Part shown: positions 27,840-39,544 of the stretch, piece by piece
How positions within the stretch are numbered: position 1 is the first letter of the stretch
Layout: every line of letters starts with the position of its first letter
Assembly (NCBI GenBank): GCA_016859345.1
Contig: CM029123.1
Location: forward strand, 1,720,501 to 1,784,500
Direction: 5' to 3'
Length of the DNA stretch: 64,000 nt
From: Istiophorus platypterus
Taxonomy: Eukaryota > Chordata > Actinopteri > Istiophoriformes > Istiophoridae
The notes under the pieces: generated by a model
Seen by the model: the letters and a program-made list of their open reading frames with translations, nothing else
What the model was told of the DNA's origin: nothing
Databases searched by the model: none
Translations under genes and position numbers: made by a program

Positions 27840-28675
27840 TTAAAATTGTTTTAAAAATCCCTCATCAATCTACATTTAATACCCCATAACGACAAAGTGA
27901 AAAAAGATTTTTTTTTTCAAATTTATTAAAAAGGTAAAATTGATATTTCATTTTAACATAATTATTCAGACCCCTTTACTATGACACTTGAAATTTAGCT
28001 CAGATGAATCTTATTTCTCTTGATGACCTTTAAAATTGTACAAATTAACTGGAGTTCACTTGTGGCAATTTAAGTTGATTGGACATGATTTGAAAAGGCA
28101 CACACCTGTCTATATAAGGACTTAAAGCTGACATTGCATGTAAGAGCGAAAACCAGGCCATGAGGTTTAAGGAACTGCATGCAGGGCTCAGAGACAGGAT
28201 TGTGTCAAGGCACTGTACTAGGGAAAACTACAAAATTAATGCTGCAGCACTGAAGGTTTCCAAGAGCACAGTGGCCTACATAATTCTTAAATGGTCCAAG
28301 TGTGAAACAACCAGGACTCTTAGTGCTGGCTGCCTGGCCTAAGTGAGGAATCAGGGAAGAAGGGCCTTGGTAAAAGAGGTACCCACAATCCCTCTGGTAA
28401 CTATGACTGACCTCCAGAAATCCTGTACGTAAGTGAGTGAAACTTCCAGAAGGACGAAACCAGACATCACACTGACAGGAAGCACCTTAGCTCAATTTCA
28501 AGGCTCATAGCAAATGGTCTGAATACTTAGGTCGATGTGATCTTTCAATTTTTAACTTCCCAAAAATTTCTGAAATTCTGTTTTTGCTTTGCAATTATGG
28601 GGTACTGAGTGAAGATCGATAGAGGAATCCTGTTATGTTGCAGAATAAGGCTGAAACAACAAAGTCTGAAAACAA
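27840..28675 (+). mobile_element. Tc1-like DNA transposon, internally deleted, opposite orientation
   Basis: Terminal-region phrases flank it: ctcatcaatctacatttaat near 27861 and ttttgctttgcaattatggg near 28582. The + strand keeps the transposase start: an ATG at 28160 reads MRFKELHAGLRDRIVSRH, then AALKVSKSTVAYIILKW, the first paired-like helix-turn-helix, ending at a stop at 28340. The DDE catalytic part is deleted, and the terminal region resumes with gctcatagcaaatggtctga near 28504. It is the same family as the copy at 25404-26365 but inverted. Confidence 0.8.
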
Positions 28676-28782
28676 TGAAGGGGGCTATATTCTTTCCAAA
28701 TGTACTCTAAACCCAAGATGGCAAACAGGAAGAAGACCCACACAAAACCAAAAAATCTATTTATTCACAGACAATTATCTAT

Positions 28783-28806
28783 ACACACACACACACACAC
28801 ACACGC
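28783..28806. repeat. (AC)n microsatellite
   Basis: About 11 AC units. Confidence 0.9.
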
Positions 28807-28975
28807 ACAAGGAGATTGCCCACTGAAAACACTGGTCTGATTCAACTTCCCAATTCCTTATCTATTAAATATATTTGTATTTCCTGGCACAAATCTTACT
28901 CAGACACTAATGCTTTGCGTCGGTTTCCTGTAAGTGGTGAATCATCATTATTTTTGCTGGTTAGTTTCATTCAGG

Positions 28976-29240
28976 GGGGCACAGTGGTGCAGTGGTCAGC
29001 ACTATCGGCTCACAGTGAGAAGGTTCTAGGTTTGAACCCTGGCTTCTCTGTGTGGAGTTTACATGTTCTCTTTGTGCCTCTGTGGGTTATCTCTGAGTAC
29101 TCCTGCTTCCTCCCACAGTCCAAAAGATTAGGGTAATAATTGTTTCTAAAACCTTTAAAGGTATGAATGTGACCGTGAATGGTTGTTTTACTCTACACGA
29201 CAGCCTTGTAAAGCAGGGTGTAATCCCACTTGCAAGGAAC
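28976..29240 (+). mobile_element. tRNA-derived SINE, DANA/HE1-like
   Basis: Starts ggggcacagtggtgcagtgg with an A box, then a B box in ggtttgaaccctgg (about 29030-29043). The conserved body follows: ctgtgtggagtttacatgtt, tcccacagtccaaaagatta and gtgaatggttgttttactct. Decay increases toward the 3' end and no clear poly-repeat tail is visible. The polymerase III promoter is eroded. Confidence 0.75.
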
Positions 29241-30569
29241 TCACCCAGGAACCTTCTGTACAGACACATCAGTAGTATCAAAAGAAAAAATACTGCGGTT
29301 CCATATCCTGCCCTAGTTGCTTGATATTGTCTTGTAATTATGAGCTGATCCCCAGAATTGGGATTGGACCTAATCAAGGCAATTTTTGGTGGACTGCAAT
29401 AGCCTATATAACATCTGATCTTGTGGATGGTTAAAAAAACTGAGATAAAGAGAAAGTCATTTATTTTTAATGAACTTATATAAATTGAAAAATGAAAAAA
29501 TCTGAAGACAATATTTAAAATGACGGACTCTGTCACATAACTTTCAGAGCTACTTCCGATTTCCTCCTACTGTATGAGAGATCAATCTGACTTCATCTGT
29601 GCTGCTGCTCTCCACCTCTAACCTCCTTTCCCTCCCAACTTATCTCCCAGACACCCTGTCTGTTTATAATTATTCTCTCCCTTCCATCCTCTCTCCTCTC
29701 GTTAATAATTCAGTCCTCCTCTGCTCTGATTAAATAATTAACAGCATCCAGAGCCACCAAATTGTAACTCAGCTAAGACACCCTGCACTGGTCCCCAAAG
29801 TATCTTCAAAACAAGACTATGTCAAGTATATGGCTGGACTGTCCCTTATATCTTTGCTTCTCTCATAAGTTGTGTGCTCACATACACAGTACTTTAATAC
29901 AGTTTAATTCCCAATGAAGTTGTTCTCATTTCTGTTTCTTTTAGCAGACAATGGAACAGGTATGAAATGCTGACTGAAATATAGCCCATTAAGACAACAT
30001 GTTAACCAGCAGACACTTTCAAACCATTTCCAAGCTGCTGCTCTGCACTGTTAAAATACTGGTTTCATAATCACATTGTCATGTGACAAAATCACCATTC
30101 ACGTAAGGTAAAAACAACAACTTTCTTTTGATTTTGAAAATATGTACTTTTAATATAATCACTAGAGATGAAGATAGAGGCTAATTCCCATCTGTTTCAG
30201 TTGCCACGGTTTTGGTTAAATGAGACACACAGAAAGGTGGGTCTGCTAAGGGAAAACCTTAAGGTTTGTTGAAAAAAATCCCTAGATTTGTCGCTATGTA
30301 CAAATGATCTAGAACCAAATGCACTAAGATGGCAATGCTGCCTGTAAATGCCCCCCTGATCACAAAATAGAAACTGTTCGCACCAATTCATTTTGAAAGT
30401 TACAACCAATGGAGTAACCTCAGCACTTCAGTCACTCAACTAATAACTCTCGAGTCTCTTCTATTCTGCTACTGCTACAAAAACATATTCCACATATGTA
30501 TATAAAGAGAAAAAATAAATATAATTTTAAAAAATATCTTGCAAAAGCTAGTAAAAGATCTCACTCACA

Positions 30570-30572
<3 letters not shown>

Positions 30573-30609
<37 letters not shown>
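30573..30609. repeat. (CT)n(CA)n microsatellite
   Basis: Tctctctc followed by about 16 CA units. Confidence 0.95.
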
Positions 30610-30612
<3 letters not shown>

Positions 30613-32155
30613 CATGAACATCACAGGCAACCACCCTGAAACACTCTTTCCTCTTGTTCCTTCTGTTGTGTTGTTATAATTCACAGGGCTCATCAAGTCC
30701 AATAAAGCACAAAAAAATACGACCAAACACTAAAACACAAATTCTCATTCTCACATGCCACCTCAGCTCAGTGTTATTATAGGGCCTTTGCCTGATATTT
30801 CAAAGTGGTTAGACAAAGACTGTTTATTTAGTCTGTTTTCATACATACCTTCAGAATAAAATCACAATGATGCAAAAACATGGATTTCCTTCCACCAACA
30901 AGAAAGTCCTTTTCAAAACTGTATTTCTCCACGGGAAAACTGACAGCAAGCCCTTCTTCTAATTCACACAGTTTGAAATATTCAGACTGTAGGCTGTCTT
31001 GTGCCACAGGATTCTTCTGAGGAACAACCCAGCAGTACATGTGGATAGACATTTTTACACTGCAAGGGTTACAACTGGCAACCTTGGTCTATTGTCAATG
31101 TGTTTGTGAGTATTTGAAAGAGACAGAACAGGGCAAGGAGGGGCAGAGTGATTCAATGCCTTGCCCACTGCTCTACAGTGAGGCAACGGTGCAAAACATT
31201 ACATTAGACATCTTTTATGATATTATGAGAAGTGTAAAAATATCTTTGATTCACTATGAAGCTATGGTCCAAGACTTGCGGGCCGCCACAGTCTAGGTAA
31301 TCAACTGTGAACACCTTGTTTTGCTAATGTTAGCAGTGCTAGCCCCAGGAGCCTTCTTTGCAGGTTAAGTCCACATACCTGTGCTGAATGTGGTTATGCA
31401 TTGCTCTTGACTAGTGTTTATATGCCAGTTTATTCTGACAAAGCCTTCATACAACTTTATTTTCATTTTCTAGATCAAAATACTGCCACACCACACTGGT
31501 TTTAGAAGATGTCTTCTGTCCCACTCTCCACTTTGCTTGTTTATAACTACCAGGCACTGCTGTGGGGAAAGGGGGGCTGCCATCTGTTGGGGCTGCAGCC
31601 CCAGCTAGGGTTGGCATGACATCTTACATGCATCAACTAAACGGCATTGTACATTATTTGAATAATAATGATTAAATAGCCGACTAGTATTTCTGGTGTC
31701 AACTAGCCTGTGTAGCAACATTTAATCATATTAGTCGACTAATCACGCACATCCATAATTCCAATCAGATGTTCCCGATATAAAACTTTGACAAGAAAGG
31801 AACAGGTGTGAGGTCACGGTGATCTGGACTCAAAAATCTATGAAACAGCACTATCCAACACTCCAGGAGACAAACAAAAAATTTATTGATTATACAGAAC
31901 AATAAGAAGTAGCTCAAAACACCAAACGCCTCTGTCATCAATTAGCAATCAGTCAAGATATACTGGAGAACATTCATCCTAACAGGAAGACAGTATCCGC
32001 TCTGTATATTAGTCTAATCCTGCTTCACACTCAGTCTTCAAAAAGGTCAGTCCTCTCGAAGCTCAATTATGGTTCAAATATCAGCAGGACTCTTAAACAA
32101 CCCCCACCCAACAGCAGGGGATTATTACTGGAGCTGTCCCCACTCCAAGTCTGAG

Positions 32156-32158
32156 TGT

Positions 32159-32198
<40 letters not shown>
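32156..32198. repeat. (GT)n microsatellite touching the exon 2 splice donor
   Basis: On the + strand, gtgtgtgagtgtgtgt continues as about 16 GT units up to 32196. On the transcribed strand the intron therefore begins gtcagta and goes directly into a CA repeat. In mammals, intronic CA repeats near donors are binding sites for hnRNP L and can change exon inclusion. Confidence 0.95.
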
Positions 32199-32199
<1 letters not shown>

Positions 32200-32202
32200 G
32201 AC

Positions 32203-32341
32203 TGTTGAAGACAGCCTGTCCCTTTGCCAGCTCTTGGTCCATTTCGATGATGTACTCCTCCTGTGTAAACCCCCTCGTACATGGCAACAACCCCTGCTTG
32301 CCTGACAATGACCGCTCAGTCTCTCCACTCAGAACAACAAA
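32203..32341 (-). CDS. Cadherin exon 2: end of signal peptide and start of prodomain
   Basis: The acceptor is strong: a long C/T tract ending CCTCCAG (AG at 32343-32342). The exon reads FVVLSGETERSLSG, completing the signal peptide, then LPCTRGFTQEEY and ends KGQAVFN. The C-x-x-G-F motif followed by a Y and an 'EGQ-LLN'-like end is the conserved start of classical cadherin prodomains. It ends with one base of a split codon (phase 1; A joins TG of exon 3 to give Met) at a GTCAGT donor (GT at 32202-32201). At 139 nt it is longer than the 115-nt exon 2 of human CDH1; the extra length lies mostly before the Cys. The intron side of the donor runs straight into a CA repeat. Confidence 0.82.
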
Positions 32342-35300
32342 CTGGAGGAGGGAAGGAGAAAGAAAGATGAAAGAGAATAAAAGGAATATTCAGATATTTG
32401 CAAGCATCTTAGAACACATCTAGATGCCCTCATAACCTCCTGAATTTGATATTTTTCTTCAAACTGAATGCTTATTATTTCTCTTGCAGGCCTTGAGAAT
32501 GTTCCATCAACCTCATTGAAAGCTCTTTTTGTAAACTGGGAATATAAAAGAGAATTGTTTTAATATGTTCAGCCAATAATAAAAAAATCTCTCTTTTATA
32601 AAACTGACATTTCACACCAAACAAATGTTAAATGATTAACACCGGTTTGGTTCTCTGGCTGAATATATCCATTGGAAAACAGAACAAAAAGCAATTAGCA
32701 CAGAGCAATGATTTAATTTAACTTAATTTTGTTAACAGTGAAGTGGAAGAAAAATGTTATGCATCAAAATGAAAATAAAATTCAGTTCATGACCAGTAAA
32801 AACCAAGAAACCAGTATTAATAATCATGAAGAGCAGCAGACAACTGGGTCAATTAATTTTGATAATAACTAATGTCTAGACTTTTGTTTCTACTTTTGTT
32901 TGAGCCCTAGCCCGACATGAACCCCCCTCCACCTCCCATTCCACATACACGCACACACACACAGATGCACATATTTCTGTTCCTCAGAGCAGCATAAAAG
33001 CATCTGTTGTAGTTTATTAGTGCGTGTTTTAGTGTCTCTGTGTGTTAGTGTGTGGGGACATTATTCTGTGATTAAAGTTATGAAGCCCGGTTAGTTGCTG
33101 TTATTTGCTTCCACTTAACCCAAAAACTCTAAACCCTCACTTACACCCCCACTGCCAATCCAGACATGTGTGGAAGAAATGGGGGAGGGGTGGATTGAGC
33201 ATGGCTAGTGTTCATCACTTCCAGTATCAGGGTATGTTTCAACAGACTGCAACAAAATCTTTGATAGTGACATGTAGAGGGCAAACCAAAAGTTACGTGG
33301 GGAAAAAAGCAAGAAGAGGACCCAGAGGTCAGCCAAGGGCAAGGGGATCTATTCCAGCACAAAAATGTATCCAATCAGAGTAGTTCAATATGAAAATATA
33401 AAAATGACCTAAAAAAGGTAAGTGTAAAATTTCACTGATGATCTTGAACATAGCAGATGGAAATTATCTCAGCACAAGGTCCACTTAGTAGCTACTAAGT
33501 AATAATCTTGTAAATGGTAAATAATAATAATGGAAAACATATTATAATTAAGTGATTAATCAACTGACAGGGGAGATATCTGCAACAATTCTGAGTAACA
33601 AAATACCAATATTTTACTGTTTCTGGTTTCTTAAATGTGAAAATGTTCTCCTTTTCTGTGTGTATTATATCATTTTAAATTGAATACTTAACCATGATCG
33701 GCTCTCATTGCTATTTTCTAACAGTTCATAACCTAGATGATAGATCAGTTTACTGAAGAGGTAACCAGCATATTAAATGTTAAGATACATTTCAGTAGCA
33801 GCCCTTGTGTATTGGCTGAGAAAGAAAATGAAATTGTACATTGCATGCAGATACTTGCAGTTCTTTCATGACTCAGGTCCTAATGTCACAACACATACCA
33901 TGAGACTGGGCTATTCGGTAACAACAGCCACAAGCTACATCACCTTTCCTCTTTGTATGGTTTGTAGACATGTTGATATGGTTGTAGACATATTGATGAC
34001 AGTGCTTTAACAAGTGGCTTCAACAAATGGCTTTGTGTTTTAATGGTGTTGGAAAACACCATCATTTTGGAAACATCATGGGGAATATGACCTGAAAAAC
34101 TGAAATACCTTGAAGCTTGATGCAGCAAACCGACTGAAGAAGTTTTTTTTAGTTCAGACTTATAATTTGGTTTCAAAATTATTCTGCCAACCTATCCGCC
34201 ATTCTCTATGGATGTGAAGCTTGGCTTGAAGTGCTTCTTGAATCTATTTAGATCTTCTAAAGTGCTTCTTGGATTGTGGACCACCACAGCCAGCCTGACC
34301 TCTTTATTAGAGTCAGAGCTCCATCGGTATTGGTGGAAGACTGAGCATCAGCTTCATGTGCATGATAATGTGTTGACTGGACATGAGAACTGAATGCTCA
34401 CCTGGTTCAGGTGATAAAGCAGATATATCATATCTATAAGGTGCCTCCTATTATATGATCACACAGATCACCCAATGAGAAGACAGTGTTTAACAATAAC
34501 AATGGTCATGTAACACTGACACATACAATGACGTACATAACTAAGCATTGCGTTTATTATCTATTAATCTGTTTGTGTTTTTTTTTTTTAATTATTGCTT
34601 AATTGTTTATTCTGATAAAATATCAGAAAGGACAAATGCCCATCACAAGATCTGACTGCTTATTTCTCCAACCAAATGAGTACAATTTATCAATTATCAA
34701 AATTGTTGGATATTTTTCTGTTGATTGTCTGATTGATGGGAGGCAAACCATGTATTGTTTTTATTCTTTTTTAACCACATGCCACCTTTGATTTACATGT
34801 CTCTGGTTGGCTAACATTACATGTATTGGAATGAGAGAGGGCAGCCAGTAGCAGTGATAGCACTGACACAGATTAAACAAAGTTGCCTCTACAGTAGTAA
34901 GAAAGAAACTTTGAGAGTCCCAAAACATCAACAGGCAGCATGGTTTAAAAGCACGGAAGCTCTCTCACAGTATTAACGTTAGTATATTAAAAGAAATTAT
35001 AAATTATATTTAATTCCTATTGTTCTTATGTATACCACTGGTATGTATGAATATTATGTTTTTTTGTTTTGTTTAAAAGTGGCAAGCCTAACAGTGTGAT
35101 GCATTTCTCATCTAAAGTCTAGAGATTTAGGCACAAAAAAAATTTTTTCCACACATTAATCAAATGTACAATTTACCATAACAGTTACTACATGTGATCT
35201 ACACAGTGGATAATGGAATTAAAGAGCATACATATGAGTGTTATCCATGATGCAGGCACAAAGTTAAACATAACTGGATATCCAGTCTAGGGTCCCATTT

Positions 35301-35767
35301 CCAAAAAGCATCTTAAGGTTCAGATGAAAATCCATCTGACGAGTCTTATTATTTTTAGTTTCCCAAAAAGTACATAACTAAAGAAATTCTGAAATTAACG
35401 CAGATTAACAAGTACCTCCCTAACATTTCGCAGGTGGCTACAAGCATGTTAAGATGCTGCAGAATGAGCAGGAGTATCTATGAAATACAGATTTTAATCA
35501 CGTTTGTTTGTTTTTTTCTAATTTTTAAGTCTATTCCTCGATTATGAACACCAATATTCTTTAAGTAACAACTGAAGTAAAATGAGTGATAATTAAATTA
35601 AAGAATACTAAACATATAGATATGAATCAAACAATGGATTTGTGAAATTGGATCTGCCAGTTTCTGTCATCTTCTCCCTCTTCTCATCTGCATTCAGTGC
35701 ATTACACTGCATGCAGTTTGAATCTCAGTGAACTGGCTTATAGATGGGAGGTATAATAAGACATACA

Positions 35768-35944
35768 CTGACCAGAAGGTCCATGGGTCGAACCCTTGCT
35801 CCACCGGTACGCATATCTAAGTGTTCCTGGGCAAGATACTGAAGTCCAAATTGTTGCTGATGTGTGATTGTGTCCATGAGTGGGTGAATATGGCTCCTAG
35901 TAGAAAAAATGTAGTCATTAAAACTATATAAGTGCAGTCCATTT
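35768..35944 (+). mobile_element. tRNA-derived SINE, 5'-truncated
   Basis: Begins in the B-box region (aaggtccatgggtcgaaccc) and continues with taagtgttcctgggcaagat, then gtgggtgaatatggctccta and the characteristic tail actatataagtgcagtccat. This tail is a familiar end of a widespread teleost SINE. The A box is missing. Confidence 0.7.
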
Positions 35945-35970
35945 AATGGACTGCACTTATATAGTTTTAA
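35918..35970. repeat. 53-bp near-perfect palindrome at the SINE tail
   Basis: The 26-bp left arm (35918-35943) and right arm (35945-35970) are exact reverse complements around a single central T. The left arm is the SINE tail, so the right arm is an inverted copy of that tail. Confidence 0.95.
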
Positions 35971-36479
35971 CGATATAAATCGTCAAGAGTCTCAACAGTT
36001 CTCTCTCCTCTTGTAATCCAGAGTTTTTCTGAAACATCAAACATTGCTACTGAATTTGTGTCCGTTTCCTAGAGCTGTTTGTATGTAGAATGAGTTTCAG
36101 AGTTTAATAAATTCCTACAGCCCTCATTAGCACGATCCAAATGTACATCTCCAAAGAGAGAGAGGATCAGCATCAAAAAGTGTAGGACCATTTTGATTTT
36201 ATTATCAATAAAATTCTGGTCTTTTTCACATAGAAAGCTGAGTGTTTCTGTCCTTTCCAGTTCTAAACTAAATAAAATTCTGCCTGTGGCACCAAAATAG
36301 GCAGGCCTGCAACCATTCAGAGTAGCGTCTGTCACGAGTGCCAGCTATAACAATCTAAGTTTACTTTCTTTGACTTACTCTCAGTAACATTAATCATTAA
36401 GGATGGCGACCACAAGCTGTAGACTTCTAACTTTACATTAAGCATCATTTTTATTTACATCTTGTCATGGTTACTACAG

Positions 36480-37110
36480 TGACTTCAGTTTATTCTTTTT
36501 GTCTCGGGTTTCTGCATTGTTCCCTGTCAGTCTCCCTCCTCTCTGTGCATGTGTCTGTACTGTGAGCATGACAAACCTCACTCTCCTCCAGTTGTCTGAT
36601 TGCCAATCTGTTCGCACACCTTTAAACCATCAACTCATCAGCCCAGCAGTATATCTACCACAGTTCTTCATCCACTCTTTGCCAGATCGTTGCTTCTGTC
36701 AGTTTGATAGCAAACGCTCTTGGCCACTTAGAAATGTGTATACTGAGTATTTCCTCAACGTGTGTTTGCTTCAAACTATTGTTTCCCTGTGCCTCAGAGT
36801 CCTCCCCTGCTTACGGGTTCGACTCTCTGCCTGCTATGCTTATTGGTCAGCTGTCCTTCCAAAACCCTGCTCCTCTCCACATATCTCCAGCTTCCCTTAA
36901 GCCCCTTCTCCACCTACTTTTTTTGCTTAGCTCTGTTCTGCCCTCAGCCTCCCTGTATCCTGTGCTTCGCCTGCCAGCTCCTCTGCCTTCATTTCCCATT
37001 CAGCTCTGCCCTGCCATCTGCCATTTCCCCTTTCCCTCACCTTTGCTCCCCTGGACCTTCACTTCCTCCTCCATTACCAAAACCTTTTAAAATAGTTCGT
37101 GTTCTTCATT
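36480..37110 (+). repeat. Pyrimidine-rich patch, possible solo LTR
   Basis: All three + frames are partly open and Pro/Ser/Leu/Cys rich because the strand is C/T rich, which argues against real coding. Phrases such as tttgccagatcgttgcttct and tgccttcatttcccattcag resemble the C/T-rich LTRs of teleost gypsy elements. I could not find matching TG...CA ends or a target duplication. Confidence 0.3.
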
Positions 37111-37535
37111 TGGGTTCAACGGTGTAATTCAAAACATTTTATATATTCTTTAACATTTAGCACACCTTAGAGAGAGTAAGGTGGTGTTCCTTTTAAAATA
37201 TATCCTTCCATATCTTTCTCTCTAACGGCAATGACAGCTGCCCACAGGAAGCTCTGAACACCAAACTGTAACTGTTTTTGGAAATGCAGGTTAAAATGCT
37301 GGTAGAAAACCCCCAAGAATGATCATAATTGGGAAACAGCGCCTGTGTCTTTGCTACACCTCTGTTTTGATGATTATATGCCTTATCTCTTCTAGCATAA
37401 AATATATAGTGTATATACCTAATTCATCTGACTTATACAGTCAAATGTTCGTTATAACATTTAAGGTTTCCGGTGAAAGAAATGACTGTCACTTAAAGCA
37501 AAATAAATTGTATCAATTAAATAAAAGCCAAAAGA

Positions 37536-37555
37536 TTTTTTTTTGGGGGGGGGGG
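37536..37555. repeat. T9-G11 homopolymer pair
   Basis: A run of T is followed by a run of 11 G. A similar T/G junction lies at about 18268-18286. Such tracts are prone to read errors. Confidence 0.9.
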
Positions 37556-39078
37556 TGATAAGTAGGGAGGATGGTTTAGACTCACTTTACAAAATATGAC
37601 ACAGCTAATAAAATCAAAACTTGATATAAATTCCAGTAATAACCTCGGGAACAAGAGGATTATTATCTCTACAAACTTAAATTATGATTTGCCCATTGCT
37701 GTTTCCTGATTTCTCTACAAGTCTGTAAACCATTCCATGGTTATATATAACTAAATCATTAACCATATCACCTCATCTTGTATTTATACATCCCACAACG
37801 ACATAAAAGTTGCATACAGAAACCGTGCCTTCACATAAAAATATACATAAACATATAGTCAAAGCATTTATAAAAATCTGAAAATTGTTGCTAAACATGA
37901 CAAAAGCAGATGTATGAAAGGCACTCTCAGCCTTTGAGAGTGCTGTCCTTGCTGTTTTGGGGGTAAGGCAATGGTGATGGACTTGTTTTAGGACCTGACC
38001 TTTAACCCATTGGCACAGTACTGTCCTCTCTATTGATTTTGTCTACATAGTGTGGTCCTCCTTTATTACCTTCATTAAATTCTGCTTAAGGTGCCTTTTT
38101 ACAAGCTCCAGTCAACCTTTTGAAGGTCACACATGAAAAAAATATACAGTAACACTGATTTTCCTGTACAGCGGGGTACCAGTGGCTGTTGATTGTGTTT
38201 TGCTGGTTTAATCCAAATAATGCATCCTTAACATTGCTACTAACCAATTTCAAAAACATACCATAGTTTGAAATATATCTAAATGTCCCTAACAGACAGT
38301 ATGTCTTTCAGTGTTTGTGTACTGCTGAAATTACTGAAAAAGTAAAACAACTAAAAAGAAATGCTCTACTACACTCGTGATGATGACGATGGTCAGCACT
38401 AATATATAAGCTGCGTGTGATATATAGTAAGTGTAATAAATGTTGGAATAGACCTTGTTTTAGATGTTATTTCTGGGAATGGATTGAGAAACAGGTAGCC
38501 CAAACATCACTCTTGGACTGTGAGCGGCCTGTATGTCATGTTTTTCCTCACATACAGATATTAAACAATGACACAATTCTTCTTGCTTAATGTCAAACGA
38601 CCAAGTGACAATGTGTCCACTTTCACAATAGGTTGATGTTCAAACTATGCACGAAGGCCAAGTGACACAAGCCTATTGTTAGGGTATAACAGCAAATGGT
38701 GGTACACTCTGAGGAGATGCGTTTTGGCCAGATTACCACAATGAATGCGAAATTGTTGAAGGGCACACGATCAGACTCCGGTATCTAGACTCCAATAAAA
38801 TCAGCTCTTACAAGTGAACTGACTGGAAGTCTACGTGGAAAAAGACTACGACACTCAAAACGCCTTAAACCTTGTACCACCTATGTCCATTTATGTAATA
38901 AAAGGGCACATAATACTGCCATCATTTTAAATAGAGATTGTATTGATGTATTCTCGCCACAAGAACTGGGGTCTTGATTCCCTCTCGGACCAACTGCATT
39001 ACAGCTAAACAAAAGCATCGGGTTTCGGCGGAAGGCAACTTCGTGTCATTAATGAGATGCTGAAACAGGCGACAGCAG

Positions 39079-39141
39079 CAGCCTGTCATCCAGCCTGTCG
39101 TCCAGCCTGTCGTCCAGCCTGTCGTCCAGCCTGTCGTCCAG
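39079..39141. repeat. 12-bp tandem repeat at the edge of the CpG island
   Basis: Five consecutive copies of a 12-bp unit (cagcctgtcgtc; the first copy has cagcctgtcatc) followed by a partial copy. Being 12 bp it keeps a reading frame (ACRP on the + strand, TGWT on the minus strand). I take the reading frames across it as incidental. It lies about 400 bp inside intron 1. Confidence 0.9.
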
Positions 39142-39341
39142 GGATGGCCGGGACGCATACATGTCTCCTCGGACTCGTCTCCGTAGCCGTGGCTCTCCTC
39201 GTTTATCGCACAGATGAGCCAGACTACGGATGCTTTTTGTTCGATAAGAAACGGTCTGAAACAGGACCGGGCAGGTCTGAGATTAGCAGCATTTTACCGT
39301 CGGCGTGTGAATATACGATGCTTCTGTCGGCCCTTATCTAG
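39142..39341 (+). other. Open frame of unknown status beside the promoter
   Basis: A + strand ATG at 39144 opens MAGTHTCLLGLVSVAVALLVY, which looks like a signal or membrane segment, and stays open to 39341. I recognise no family. It is antisense to cadherin intron 1 and in CpG-rich DNA, where chance open frames are common because stop codons are rare. I see no support for expression. Confidence 0.15.
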
Positions 39342-39544
39342 TCGAGAATAGCAAAGAATACGTTTTACTAAAATGAAGCAAGCAGATCGCTCGGTTTAAG
39401 CTGCATTGTCTGCTGTCCCCTGCAAAGCGCTCCCCTCCCTGTCTCTTTTAATGGGCATCAGTCTCGGCTCCGCTGACAGCTAATATCATAATGCAGCCTC
39501 CGACAATCGAAGCTGACTCGGTGTAAAATTAGAAAATGTTTTAC

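Larger units (their letters stand above)
32342..39544 (-). other. Cadherin intron 1, about 7.2 kb
   Basis: Contains a SINE with a palindromic end at 35768-35970, a pyrimidine-rich patch at 36480-37110, and a T/G homopolymer pair at 37536-37555. The stretches 32450-35760 and 37560-38990 are AT-rich with no gene or familiar repeat that I can name. A LYGCEAW-like phrase near 34190 might be a trace of a LINE, but it is too short to call. Confidence 0.6.

Noticed and set aside
28976..29045. A tRNA gene
   Set aside because: The A and B boxes are present, but the sequence continues as a SINE body and does not fold into an intact cloverleaf; it is a tRNA-derived repeat.
30828..31052. A 74-codon minus-strand open frame (MSIHMYCWVVPQKN...)
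   Set aside because: No recognisable domain, no splice context that would join it to the cadherin exons; probably chance.
31590..31750. gactag/ctagtc and ttagtcgactaa motifs suggesting a hAT-type terminal repeat
   Set aside because: No paired end, no 8-bp duplication, and I cannot tie it to a family from sequence alone.
32067..32328. Three overlapping minus-strand open frames running through the CA repeat
   Set aside because: They are readings through the intron. Only one frame, up to 32203, is exon 2; the TH-repeat extension is intronic.
34187..34393. Phrase resembling LYGCEAW near the C-terminus of some LINE proteins
   Set aside because: Fewer than 10 residues match and the following sequence does not continue the alignment. 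Too weak to call a LINE.
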